Shown: piece after piece, positions 22,829 to 34,600 of the stretch
Numbering within the stretch: the first letter of the stretch is position 1
How the letters are laid out: each line of letters starts with the position of its first letter
Assembly (NCBI GenBank): GCA_963920705.1
Contig: OY987234.1
Coordinates: 21,099,794 to 21,163,793, forward strand
From: Odiellus spinosus
Lineage: Eukaryota; Arthropoda; Arachnida; Opiliones; Phalangiidae
Direction: 5' to 3'
Length of the DNA stretch: 64,000 bases
Position numbers and translations under genes: made by a program
The notes under the pieces: generated by a model
Seen by the model: the letters and a program-made list of their open reading frames with translations, nothing else
Database searches by the model: none
What the model was told of the DNA's origin: nothing

Positions 22829-25521
22829 TTACCAAGCCTTAATAATTTTAGATATTTTATCGGTGTTATTTACTTTCACTTTCTCAGCGTAGGAAGACTT
22901 AATGCTATCTAGGTTTAACTCGAGTTTTTCAACTTCAGACTCCAGCGTGTTTAATGACTGTTTCAACTCGACACTTTCAACGCTATCCATAACTAGAGGT
23001 GTTAAGGTCTTATCAAATAGGTCAAAGTCGCTTGAACTAAGAACAAAAATAACTAATTACGAATTAAAATTCATCGAGAATAACTATCGAAATGTTTTAC
23101 ATCTGGGAAATTAATTGATCTTCTTTGAGCAAATTTTTCTCCATCGTTTTCCTCAAATCATCATAATTTTTCTTAAACTCTTCAGCAAAATTATACATAG
23201 ACTCGTAGCTTACGTATAATTTCTCTTCATTTTGACCTTAAGTGAACAGGTGGATTGTTTACAAAAAGGTATTTAAGGGTGTTGCACACAAGTATACCTT
23301 GAACTATAATGCTAAGAGCAGAAAGACGGGGGATGAGTATCGAATAGAACATGAACTTGTTTATCATAAGGGCTTTGGGTTAGAGTTAATTAGAATGGAA
23401 TACATTTGTACGCATACTAGCTACTGCTACGCGTACTAGGCTCGGCTATCTTTCTAACTTACTCTTAGAGCTGCCATCTCTTAACTGGTGTAAGTGTTAT
23501 AATATTCGGTATACTTGAATACAACAAAGTACGAATCACAATTATACCTATAACATCAGCCAATAAGTTTGTGGCTGCATCAGCAGAGGGTGGAATTTGA
23601 GTGTTTTCAGCCTGATTTTCAGTTTTTAGGTTTCTCATACACTCCTAAAATTAAATGCTTTTAACACAAGAGTTCTACAATATAAGCCTAAAATATGAAA
23701 TTAAAAATACATAGCTCCGTTGCGAACATTCAGCTTCATCCCTAAACTCCTTTGTAATTTTTTGTAGCACTTGTTGTAACTTTGCATTTTTTCGCGATTC
23801 GACTTGAACCGCAATATGCAAAAGAGCCAATCTACTCTGTTGTTGAAGCAACAGTTGAAACAACTTTGAGGAAAGGGTTTTGGTTTTTATCATAAATTAA
23901 ATCGTGGAATGCTAATAAAATATCTTACGCTAGCTTGTTTATCCAAAAAAAACTGTTGTCGCTTTTGTTTTATATCGTAGTTGGCTGCGATAATGCCTTT
24001 CATTAGTACGTTTACATATTTTAAAACCTCTCGAGGTAAAACTTCGCTTGAAAGTTTCAAAAGTTGTTTAGATAATTCATCTTGTTTAATTACAGCTTGT
24101 TCAATTTTAAGCCTAAAAAATATGAACCAAGTTTAAAACTACACGTAGTTTTTTTTGAGGGACTATCAATTTATCTTACTTCAATTGCCAAATATCTAAC
24201 CCTTGCTCGGGTACATTTTTGGAAACTTTTTCCTCTAACACTAAAATTTCTTCCCTCAAAGCTTCTTTTACAGTTTGGGTGCGAATTAAATATTCTTTTG
24301 AGCTCAATAAACTGTAAAGAAAGAGAATTTTAACCCCAAAAGATTGAGGGAAGTTCGATTGCTATCACTGATTAATTTTTTATAAACCATTCTTTGAGAC
24401 GACACAGTTCTTTCTTCCATTTAAGGTAATTTTCCAAGCCTTCAGATGTACGGTTAAAAACAGGGTTGGTATCAGAGTTTTCGTAGGTTACGGAGGATGC
24501 TTGGTGCTCAGTATCACTCGCAGCATCCCATACTTGCTAAGATAATTGTTTAATTTTTATAGAGGATATACAAGAATTGCTAGATATTGTAGTACCTTTT
24601 TAAATTGTTTTTTAACATAGCCTTGTAAACTAGTTAAATACTCTTCCTCTAAACTTAAATAAGGCTCAGCATTTGCCAAAGAACTAGAGGACAGGTTTGG
24701 CCCTTCCAAAGAAGATTCGTTCACTCGATTAGCAGGCTCGTTTGTAAACTCGGACAAAACAATTATAAGTTTATCCAGGATATCTGAGAGCTAAAAATAT
24801 GATTGTGATAAAACTGACTCTTGCGGATGAAAGTCTTTGCTATAAACATAACAAATTATGTTGTCTGTATATTACCTCTTTATGACTTATTAAACATTTT
24901 TCTTGTTCTAGCTTAAATTCCGATTCCACTCTATTTTTTAAAGCTGTTACATTGGCAGTCTCCTTCTCAAGTCTATTTACGCAACTCCTAACATAAAATA
25001 AAGATATAATTTTATATCTTATTGATAGGGGGCAAATATACCTCAATAACTTCTGTTGTTTGAGTATTTCTTCTTTCGCGTTCTTTTTCATTTCAATCTC
25101 AAGCATTTTTTGCCTAATATAGAAATCAGTTACTTTTGATTTCCTGAAGGGATTTATGGAGCAGATACTTACTTAATTGAGTCATCAATATCTCTTATAC
25201 TAGCCAAATTAAGTCTCTTTAACTCCTTAGCTATGACATCTGGGTTATTTTTCGTACTATCAAATTCCAAAATTTATACCTTAGCTCTCTTGGTAATACC
25301 GCATAGAAACAGATTTAAAGAAAATACATTTTACTCGGGCTCTCTTCGACAAAAGCGATCTTTCCATATTCCACAGAATTGCAAAAACTCTCGAGAAATT
25401 CCTTAAGTTTCGGATTTTCAAAAAGCCAATCGAAGCTGGCACCTTCTAAGGTGCGCTCCCCGTTGCAATTCAATAATGTCAAGGCATTCGCCAAGGTATC
25501 ACCGCAAACTGGCAACGCCAT
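22829..25521 (-). CDS. HAUS3: HAUS augmin-like complex subunit 3 (Dgt3 homologue)
   Basis: Subunit of augmin, which recruits gamma-tubulin complexes to spindle microtubules for branching nucleation. Exons in transcription order: 25521-25328, 25256-25173, 25113-25042, 24987-24876, 24790-24596, 24536-24388, 24311-24180, 24112-23929, 23863-23711, 23644-23548, 23236-23101, 23036-22829; phases agree, giving 571 aa (human about 600). Near the N terminus is the family signature EGASFDWLFENP (human FDWLFE). Further matching blocks are AEPYLSLEEEYLTSLQGYVK, KQASLFQLLLQQQSR and a long coiled-coil C-terminal half. The exon 1-2 junction needs a GTATTT donor with a 70-bp intron; an earlier GTAAAA donor breaks frame. 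Head-to-head with CENP-C across 578 bp and convergent with GAK. The family call rests on remembered conservation, with the FDWLFE block strongest. Confidence 0.88.
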
Positions 25522-26099
25522 GATCTTTGACAGAAATATCCTCTAAATAGTTAGCTGGCTTACCATCTTTAGTGTAGAGTTGAGTGTTGACAAAGGTAAC
25601 CTTAGGCCTCGATCTCACCGTTTCTTATTGAACCAAGTCTTCCAATAAAGATTAAATGGCAGGTTGAATTATCTTTAAAATTTTATCTAAAATTATCTAC
25701 TGATTTCCAAAAATATATTTAACAACTTTAGTATTAAGATTAAGCATAGAATTTATCTTTCGAAAAACTCCACAAAGTGCACCCAGTCAGTCACAGTTAC
25801 CAACAAAGAGGTGGGTCAAAGTTGAGTAGAGTACGCCACCTGCTTTTCCCGCTAATTTCTAAATTTCTCAACCCTTCTAAGCGCTTCCCCACCTTGCTTC
25901 CATTGGCTAATAAATGTGCACGTGTTAGAAAAACCGCGAAAACGAGGCTTAAAAGAGTCGTTAGAAATTTGGAAGGATTTTTCTACTTTCGACTCGTAGC
26001 ATCAATTTTAATGATATATTTTTAATTTTTTATTCTTTAAATCTGTTGTTTTTATTCTCTCATTTTAAACACGTACCATTATAAAAACTTTTTACAATT
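25522..26099. promoter_or_regulatory. Shared HAUS3/CENP-C divergent promoter region
   Basis: This 578-bp gap separates two divergent start codons (HAUS3 at 25521 on minus, CENP-C at 26100 on plus). It contains AGCCAATGG on the minus strand (25901-25909), which fits the NF-Y CCAAT consensus common in cell-cycle promoters, and a GCACGTG-type E-box near 25918-25924. No TATA box is obvious. The bidirectional role is inferred from geometry and from both products acting in mitosis. Confidence 0.5.
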
Positions 26100-29000
26100 A
26101 TGGTCGGTGTAATTCGTTCTAAACATCGTAAACGGTATGTTTGAGTTTGATTAACTATTTTAAATTTTTGATTCAATATTACACTAAACCAAGAATATAT
26201 ACTTAAACTAAAACCAATGGTGGATCCCCTTGAATTAACCTAATTTAATTTTATTCAACTTGAAATATTATAAAATCAACTAATTTAGTTTTATTTCCTA
26301 AATTCCTAATAATCAGAAAACTTAATGCTGAAGCTGTCAAAGCGGGTAAAAACATCAAAGTCAATAAAAGGGGATTAGAAGACTTTAATGACTATCTAAG
26401 CAGATCGGATCTAGGTACTTTTAATTCCGTTACAACTCAATCTATTCTCTACAAATCCAAATATTACTTAATTTAGATCCTGAAGACGTACCAAACGTGT
26501 CTAATGGTGGAAAAACCACTGCTTCCTCTTCTACAAAAAGAAACGAAGATGAGCAATACTCTAATAAGACACAAATTCCTAATAACGTAAAAGTTCCGGC
26601 TAACAATACCAATCCAAATCGTCCTAAACACAGAAGGTAAAGTGGTTAAACTTATTTTACTACCATAATGGTTTAAATGTTATACTTACTTAATAGGAGA
26701 CCGAATGAAGAAGAGGTCAAAAAAGGAAAAACTATTAGGCTTGATAAGCGTGGAAGAGAAATATTTGCAGATTACTTTAGCAAATCCGATATAGGCAAGA
26801 TTATTCTTATCATTGAATTACAAATATCTTAATTTTGCTCTAAACACAAGATACATTATATTATATAATTATTTTAGAGCACAGTGATAATAGTAAAGGA
26901 GAAAATCAGAATGGAAGAATTGCTGAAAATGATAACATAAACCATCAACCGTATAGTGGAAATTCAAGCTCTGCCAGTAAGAATAAATTAAAAAGGCAAT
27001 CATTACAAGTTGAAAATGATAAAGTGGAGCAGGATTCTGAGGCAAACTTAACCAAGACTCCTAATGGTGATATTGTGAATGTAAAAGGCGCTGACAACAG
27101 CCAAGAAAATACTCTTTCAAAGAAAAAACAAATAGACCAGTGTGAAAGACATAATGAAAATGAAGTTCTAAGTTCAGAGTCTTCTAAGACACCACTAGCT
27201 GACAGTAACAAAAGCAGAAGTCCTAAAACTCAAATTTTCACGTTAGAAACTATTATTCCCAGTACAAGCCCGTGTCGCGTAGCTATTAGGGATTTGTGTA
27301 GTGATAAGAAATTTTTTGAAGCCGCTCAAAATTGCAGCGTCTCTATTTTGGAAAATCTTGACTCTGGCAACGCAGTGAAAAGCATTTCTGCCACCAATGA
27401 CCACCGCGAAGATGTACCTAAACCCAAAGACAGATCATCAAAGTTAAATAAGAAAAATCTTGAAGAGAGCCAAGAATCGATGAAAATTCATGGTAACGAA
27501 ACTCTTAAACCTAATGCAGATGTAGCTAGAGAGACTCAAAATGAAACTCAATCTAGAAAAGGAAGTTCAAGGTTGAAAAGGGGTGGAAAACATTTTCTAG
27601 AGAAGTCGAATATTAGTAAAAGGTCAAAACGTTCGCAGAATAGAGATACTCCGATTTATGCTTTAGACACTGACACTGATTCCGAAGCTAGCGAATCAGA
27701 TGGACATATTTACATTACCAAATCGCAGTTGCCGAACAACAAAACTTTGGATTTGCCTTCCACATCAGGCTGGAAACCACCTAAGGAGAAAAGATTTACA
27801 AAATCTAAAACTCTCAAACAAGACCAAGCCAAACAGGAACAAATATCACCCGACAAAGACTGTGGTAAAGAAACGACGCAAAAACCCATGAAAAAGCTAT
27901 CCGTCATTTTAGAAACGGATGAGATCATTACCAAGTCAATTAACTTAAAAACATCTCCAGATATATTGACTCCCAAATTTAAGCCAGTTGTGTCCATCAA
28001 ACGGTTGGATCTTTCAAAACTTGGTAATGAAATTTCCCTAGCACTTACGTAGTTTGAAATGAATTAAGGCCATTTTTTTTCAATTTTCAGAGTCAAAGAA
28101 TGATAAAAGCTTGAGAAGTTCTTTGAAAGGTTCCCGCAAGAAGAAAGGACGACTTAGTGTTTCGTTTAGAGACCCAGAGTTCCATGAAGATGAAACTGAA
28201 AATAGCATTTTGCTTTGCGACCCAGAGTGCAATGAAGATGAAATGGAAAAGAGTAAAATATTTCCAAAAGTTTTCTTTGTTGATCTTGAAAAGAAAGAAA
28301 AAAAAAAAGCACCTTTAAATTATTTTTCAAGGTTCTTCTGGCAGGTTTGAAAATTCGCGTTTCATACCCTTGAACACTCCGGAAATCAAGACACCCAACC
28401 TACGAAGATCAAGCAGAAAAAGAGTTCCGCGTCTGGATGCGGGATTGAATCAAAGAATAATTTATAAACAAAGAGCTTCTGGACTGTCGGTAGTTGGTAT
28501 AGATTTGGGATGCACATATGAAGTTAAAAAGCCACGAAGAAGAGTTCCTCAACCTAAAAAATGTCCACCAAGAGATCTGGATAGAAGTTTAAGCACTCAT
28601 CATCGATCACTTATGCTAGAAGATGAAAATACGGATTACAGTCGGTTAGTGATTTATGACCCAATAAATCAAATGGACGTAGCTTACAGTAAGTATACGA
28701 AACCAAGAAAGGATGGAAGTTACACTGGGGAATTTACAAGGGCCAATTAAAGTGGTGAAATCAAACTCTTCATCCCAATTGTAGATATGTTTACTATGCC
28801 GGAGTCGTTAATTTGGTACGGACCAAATGACGAGAATGCTGGAGTCTTTGAAGAAAATATCCTTGCTAAGGACGATGACCCGTTTGTGTTTGCCAAAGAG
28901 TTTCAAAGTGATACATTTTCCACGGGAGTTCTTAAAATTCGTGCCAATTCGGAAAAGCCACGTTCTCAACTTGAAGATGATCGCTCTCTGGTAGTATTAA

Positions 29001-29258
29001 ATTGTCGTTTTTCCCCATATAACTTGTTAAAATTCTGTCATTCTTGCCACAGATGTTCAAAGTAATTTACGGTAATGTATTGTTGGGAATTCATACTTCG
29101 AAGATTGTAATGAAAACTGGAGCTTCATTCATTATTCCTGAAGGTAATATCGAGACTTTCGCTGATGAACGTTAGTAAATACTTTTTTTACAGGCAATAG
29201 CTACGTGATAACCAATCTTAGAGCGGATGAAGCCTTACTACACTTCTACGCTACATAA
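26100..29258 (+). CDS. CENPC: Centromere protein C with CENP-C motif and C-terminal cupin
   Basis: Inner-kinetochore protein linking CENP-A nucleosomes to the outer kinetochore. Exons: 26100-26134, 26317-26414, 26477-26636, 26697-26794, 26878-28023, 28091-28252, 28332-28688, 28785-28990, 29053-29143, 29194-29258; in frame throughout, 805 aa. Residues 13-44 (exon 2) and 99-130 (exon 4) are a 32-residue repeat in equal-length exons. A long, charged, low-complexity middle follows. The motif NLRRSSRKRVPRLD near 590 matches the CENP-C motif start, but the aromatic pair is missing. The last 120 residues form a Mif2/CENP-C-like cupin (GVLKIRANSEKPRSQ, then IYGNVLLGIHTS, ending LLHFYAT). The intron after exon 4 appears to use a GC donor (GCAAGA). 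The ATG at 26100 opens a 35-nt first exon. Confidence 0.88.
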
Positions 29259-31684
29259 AAATAACATTTTTAAAAAAATTTTGAATGATTATTTTAAAAA
29301 AAAACAACAATATTCTTGTACGGTTGTAGATAAAATTAAAAACAAGTTTCGAGTTGATATCTATTGTCATCGATAAGAATGAATTGATACCCGTGTTCAG
29401 CTCATTCTTGCATATTTCATCGTAAACCATATTTGCTTAGTAATTGGCGCTATCTCGCCATAGTGGGGCAAGGCCAATAATTAAGCAGATACAGTTTTAT
29501 GATAAAGTATGCGAGGATGATACCAGAATCTACCGGTATTTTAAACTAGTTCTCGCATAAGCCGATTGTGTTAAAATGTTGCATTTCCATTCTTAAAAAC
29601 ATTTATTTCAATTTCGTTCTACTGCACTAAAGTTCCAATGAAACATTACAGAAGAATAAAAAAAAAATCTTAGAGATGAAAATTTTAACTTTTTCATCAT
29701 AAATACAGGTATATATCGTATAAAAACTTGAATGGGGGAAAGTTCGGGGGGATTTATTTGGCACAGTAGTACGTAATAAAATTTATTGGTCCATAGAATT
29801 TGACCTTTTGTTATAAAAGTGCCGCTAGATTAACCCCTTCACCAACTAATCAAAAGAGCTTCCCCACGCTTAAAAAGTTCGCTAAACCATAGCGCCTCTC
29901 ATTACACTTCACTATAGTAAATGTTTGTTACTCGCTTATAAAATGGTTTATAAAAATTCAGTTACGTCTTTTTTAAGACCTATAAAATGCGTAAAAAACT
30001 CCTTTACCCCAACAAAATATTACTATTCCACATGAAAGCTAAAAATGTGTAAATTGTACTTAAAGGAAGACTATTAACTAAAATATTAGATTGCTTATGT
30101 TAAAATATCACCCCTGAATTTTGGAACAAATTCCTTTAGAGGTTTTAAGATTTTTTTTGGAGTTAAATATCATAAAAATGATTTTGAATTTCCTTAGTGA
30201 CTGACAGGCCAAACAGCGGTTGTACTGAACGTTTTTCGTTACTATTTCGTAAAGAAGTGTAAATTTCATGACTTTCTGCTCATACTGAATCCCAATTTCA
30301 AAAGTAGGCTTAGCGCAAATAAGGCCATTTATTTTTCCATTCATAAAAGCTTTTCATCAGTTTTGTTTTAGTAATTGGCTGAAAAGCCTGGTTAATATAC
30401 TCAGTTGAATCACTAGATTCTCCACTATATAACTCAAACATTAAGGGATATACCCTAGTCTCTGATTGGTCAGTATTTGATCACTTCCTTAAAATAGAAA
30501 CCCATTGCTAAGCCTAAAAGGTTTCAAGAATTACTTTATAATTGAAATAATTGATCAAAAATTAAAAAATAGAGTTTACATTTACTAATATAAATTTTAG
30601 TCAATAGCCTTCCTTTACACCAAGACAAAAGTTTAGATGTCAACTAGAATGTGGACTTTTTTAGGTTTTGAGCTCGCAAAGTGTTTTTTTTTTACATATC
30701 AAATACAATTGTAAATGATAACCCCTAGTTAATTTTATTTTTAGACCCTAGAAAGCTTCGAATGGTATTATAAACGAATAAATTAAAAAAATTAGCCAAA
30801 TATCAGCCATATACTAAATCTAGAAGACATTTCTAGATTACAATTTACTTTCTTTCACATAATTTTTTACGATTTTGACATTTTTTTTAAAAGGCACGAG
30901 TTTAAAATTGATTTAAGTACCAAATCCAAGCTACCGTTATTAATGGCCACAGGTTTGTTAAATAAAATATTTCATACCAAACTTCTGGTTCAACTTGTTT
31001 CATTTTTTGATTCTTAAATTAAATGATTTACGATGAATGCGAGTGAATGAAAACTGTTTGTGTACAGTACTAATAACCGGTATAAAAAAATCAGGGTGAA
31101 TATAGAATTTCTGGAGAAATTGGACATTTAAATTTTTTTCAATTTCAAATAATAACAGTAACGAGTCTCGATAAAAACCAGTGGCGTACCGTCAAATATT
31201 GGGCCCCTCCCTTTTCGATTTTGAATAGGAGCTTTCTAGACAATACTACACCCATTTCAATAGGTTTTGATGAAAATTTTGCAGCGTGTCACTCTTAAAA
31301 AGAACCAACCCAAAACGAATAGGGCTCCCATGGCTACGCCACTAAATAAAATTACTAAGGTACTTGAATATAATCAATTATATTAACGATTTTCGCCTAC
31401 CCAAAGAATAAGAGGAAATATTTGAACTAAAGCCCATAGAACGTAACTTTCTAAAAAAATTGGTCCTCATTTTTAACATTTTCTATCAACATTTTGGTTT
31501 ATGGTCCCCCATCAACGACTATAATATATTAAAAATACTGGTTTAGCTCCCAAAAACAAAACTTTTGATTCCCTTTGGACCCTCGATCTCTTCCTCTCAT
31601 CAATATCCATATAATCTAAAATACGCCTAGATACGTTGTTAAACTCATACCTAAGCTACTTCAAAAGACATCTTTACCCATTTC
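29259..31684. other. CENP-C/MAP3K1 convergent intergenic region
   Basis: AT-rich sequence with the short CAGTGGCGTA element at 31.2-31.3 kb. A 78-codon minus frame at 30108-30344 has no splice partners or family resemblance. Nothing else seen. Confidence 0.5.
31179..31343. mobile_element. CAGTGGCGTA-ended short element
   Basis: Inverted ends CAGTGGCGTACC and GGCTACGCCACT enclose 165 bp downstream of MAP3K1. No clear duplication. Confidence 0.5.
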
Positions 31685-34600
31685 CTACATAAGGCATTGT
31701 TGGAAACACGGATGATTCAATAGATGTTTGGCCGCTGGTCGATTTTCGGAGTTAACCTGCAGGCACTGCAAAGCTAGATCTTGAGCAGCCGAACTCATAT
31801 TCTCCGGGATTGGCGGTGGCGTATTTGAACAAGCAATCTTGAGATTAAAAATACACCATAGTCAATTTTATTTACCCAACAACTCAGTCGTAGCAGGAGT
31901 ACATAAGAAACTCCCTTGGGCTTAGTATGAAAGCCCCTATATGCTGCTAATGTTAATGTACTCCAAGAATTTGTCTGTCATTTGTTTTTAACTTCAAATC
32001 GAAAGTTAAAAAAGGCTAACTTTCATGCGGCAAATGAGGGCCACAGTCTCTGAATAACAATACCAAAAATAATGCGCGAAGAGAGCATAGAAAAAAATAT
32101 TTTTGGGCATGTAAAAATGGTGGAACTATTTTGACATGTGGTGTCTCAATCCGTTTAGTTTTATGGCATTCTCCCCCCAAAAGAGGGAAGTTATATACTC
32201 CTGGTCGTAGAAACAAATGTAAATGTTGTTACCTTAAATATCAATGCTAGATGATTTGATACGTCATTCGCGTTCCAAGGTGGTTTTGCAGTTGCCATTT
32301 CAATTAAAACACAACCAACACTCCAAACATCGCAAGATCGTCCGTAATTCTCCCCACGTAGGACTTCAGGTGCCATAAAAGCGATAGTACCTAATAGCTG
32401 CCCTTGAAACTCTCCAGCAACCGTACTTTGAGACTGCATTCTTACAGCTGCCCCAAAATCGGCGATTCTCAAATGATGACCAGTAGAATCAACCAACAAA
32501 TTTGCTCCTACAATGTAACTCTCATATTAAGCTGGTAAAATTTTAAATTACAACTTGAGGAAAGGTTACAAACCTTTCAGATCTCTGTGCAATATTTGGT
32601 TATCGTGAAGATAAGCCAAACCATCCAAAACCTGCCAAGTGTATTTAAGGGTGATTTGCTCTTTGAAAGGGCCATATCTATCAAGAAGACTAGCGACAGA
32701 TCCTCCCGCCATCCATTCAACAAAAACATTATAATGACCACCTTGCTCAGTTGCACCCAAAATTCGAAGAACATTAGGATGCCTAAGTTTCGACATCATT
32801 ATAATTTCATCTCGAATCCCTTCCATAACTTTCTCTTGCTCCAGTACGTCATTTCGAAAAAATGAAACCTTGAATAGAAATTTTTTTGGAACTTTATACT
32901 CCAAATTACAAAAACTTGGTATATTCCAACAAACCTGCTTGACAGCCATCAGAATGCCAGTTCTATCATCCCTAGCTTGATAACAAGTACTAAATGCTCC
33001 AGTTCCTAACAAAGGTCCTCGATTCCAATGAATGTTTTCAATATACGATCCGTTCAAAACCACATCCCCATTGATATTGTCAGTAACCTGAAAACATTTT
33101 TTTTATGTGTGGACTAAAAAAACTATCATAGCTCGTAAAACAAACTGAACATACATCAGGTTGCATACTGATGACTATCTCTTCATCAGGGGAGTTTCTT
33201 AAACCAGGAATTAAGGGGAAGGTATCGAGCTCAATTTCTGGAGTTTTTGCTGACACTATAGCAAAATTTAAAAATTCTAATCCATTATTTGCGAATCCCA
33301 AAAATTGTAACAAATATACTAACTAAATAGCTTAGCCACGCATTTATTCCAATTGGGGGATTCATCAGGGGTAACTGGAGTGGAGACTTCAGATTCGAAA
33401 GAAATTGGACTAAAAGCTCCACTGTCGCAGGATGGTGTCAAAGTTCCGGACGGAGATAAATCAATCAAGTCATTTACAATTTCCGGTTCCTTGCTTGCGT
33501 CAGCCATGGGCAGATCTATTTCCGACGGGGTAAAGCAACCCGTGTCTGTAACTGACGGGCTCAAATCATCTTCGCACTTCCAAGCAAACTCATTTTCATT
33601 CTTCAAACCCTTCTTGTTTCGAAAAGAGTCTCTCGCGTTTCGGGTCAAACCAGGAGAAGGGCAATTAGTCGAACGTAACGGTAGAAACGAGGGTCTCATT
33701 ATTTTTGGATTCTGGTACTCTTTAACAGAATTTGCGGTGGAATGATTTTCGAAACTAAATGACAAACTTCGACCGGAAAACCTTTGCGCCGAATTTCGAG
33801 ATAAAACACTATCTTCATCTTCAGACACTAATTTTTCTTGGATTAAATTTCTTTCTTGGTTTCGTCCAATAAGAGAGTTCCTTCGGCTAGATGAACGACT
33901 CGAGGGCGAATTAAAATCTGGCAGTTCAAGCGTTGGATTAGTAGACGGGGTGCGAGACTTCCTTTTACCACCCTTTTTTTCGGAAAAATCAACGTGAGAA
34001 TGAAGTCCTTCAATTATCTTCTCTAATTTCCTTATCAGGGCACTCTGCACATTCGAATCTAAGTCACTGATCATATCAAATATTTGAGAGAATACTGCTG
34101 GTATATGAGCAGTAAGACTACAAGCCATCAGAAACACACGATGTGCCACTTTATTCACGGTGGTGTGCGGGTGCTCCAACTAAAACAAAGCTAATTTTAC
34201 CATCTATTCTAAGACCATGAAACCCCTGGACAATAAAGACAATGCTAAAAGGCCGTTTACAGAGTGTTAACACTTAAGTGGGATACACTTAACCTTGCCT
34301 ATTTCCTTTCTTGTCCAGATTTATTCAATAGCAAATCTTTGTAAATTACACTTACAGCTTTCTTAGCAAACCCCAACAGAGTGGTCAACCTGTGATAATT
34401 CAATAGCTTCTGCCTGTGGTTCTCATCAGTTCGTCCTTTAGATACTGATGTGGAGGAGGATGGATATAGTTGAACATACAGTAGATAAAACTCGTGAGGA
34501 AATTCTTCAATCAAACGTTCCACCACTAAAAGCCTGCCTAATAACCACTGCCAATGTTTCATCACTTTTGGATTGTCCATATCATCTTCCATGGTACAAG

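Noticed and set aside
23242..23439. Plus-strand frame inside HAUS3 intron 10
   Set aside because: It lies wholly within a 311-bp intron of a confidently modelled gene and has no recognisable domain.
25257..25335. Apparent frameshift or stop between HAUS3 exons 1 and 2
   Set aside because: Using the GTATTT donor (exon 1 ending at 25328) and the AG before 25256 gives a 70-bp intron and an intact frame. The PREL-like residues in the gap are intronic.
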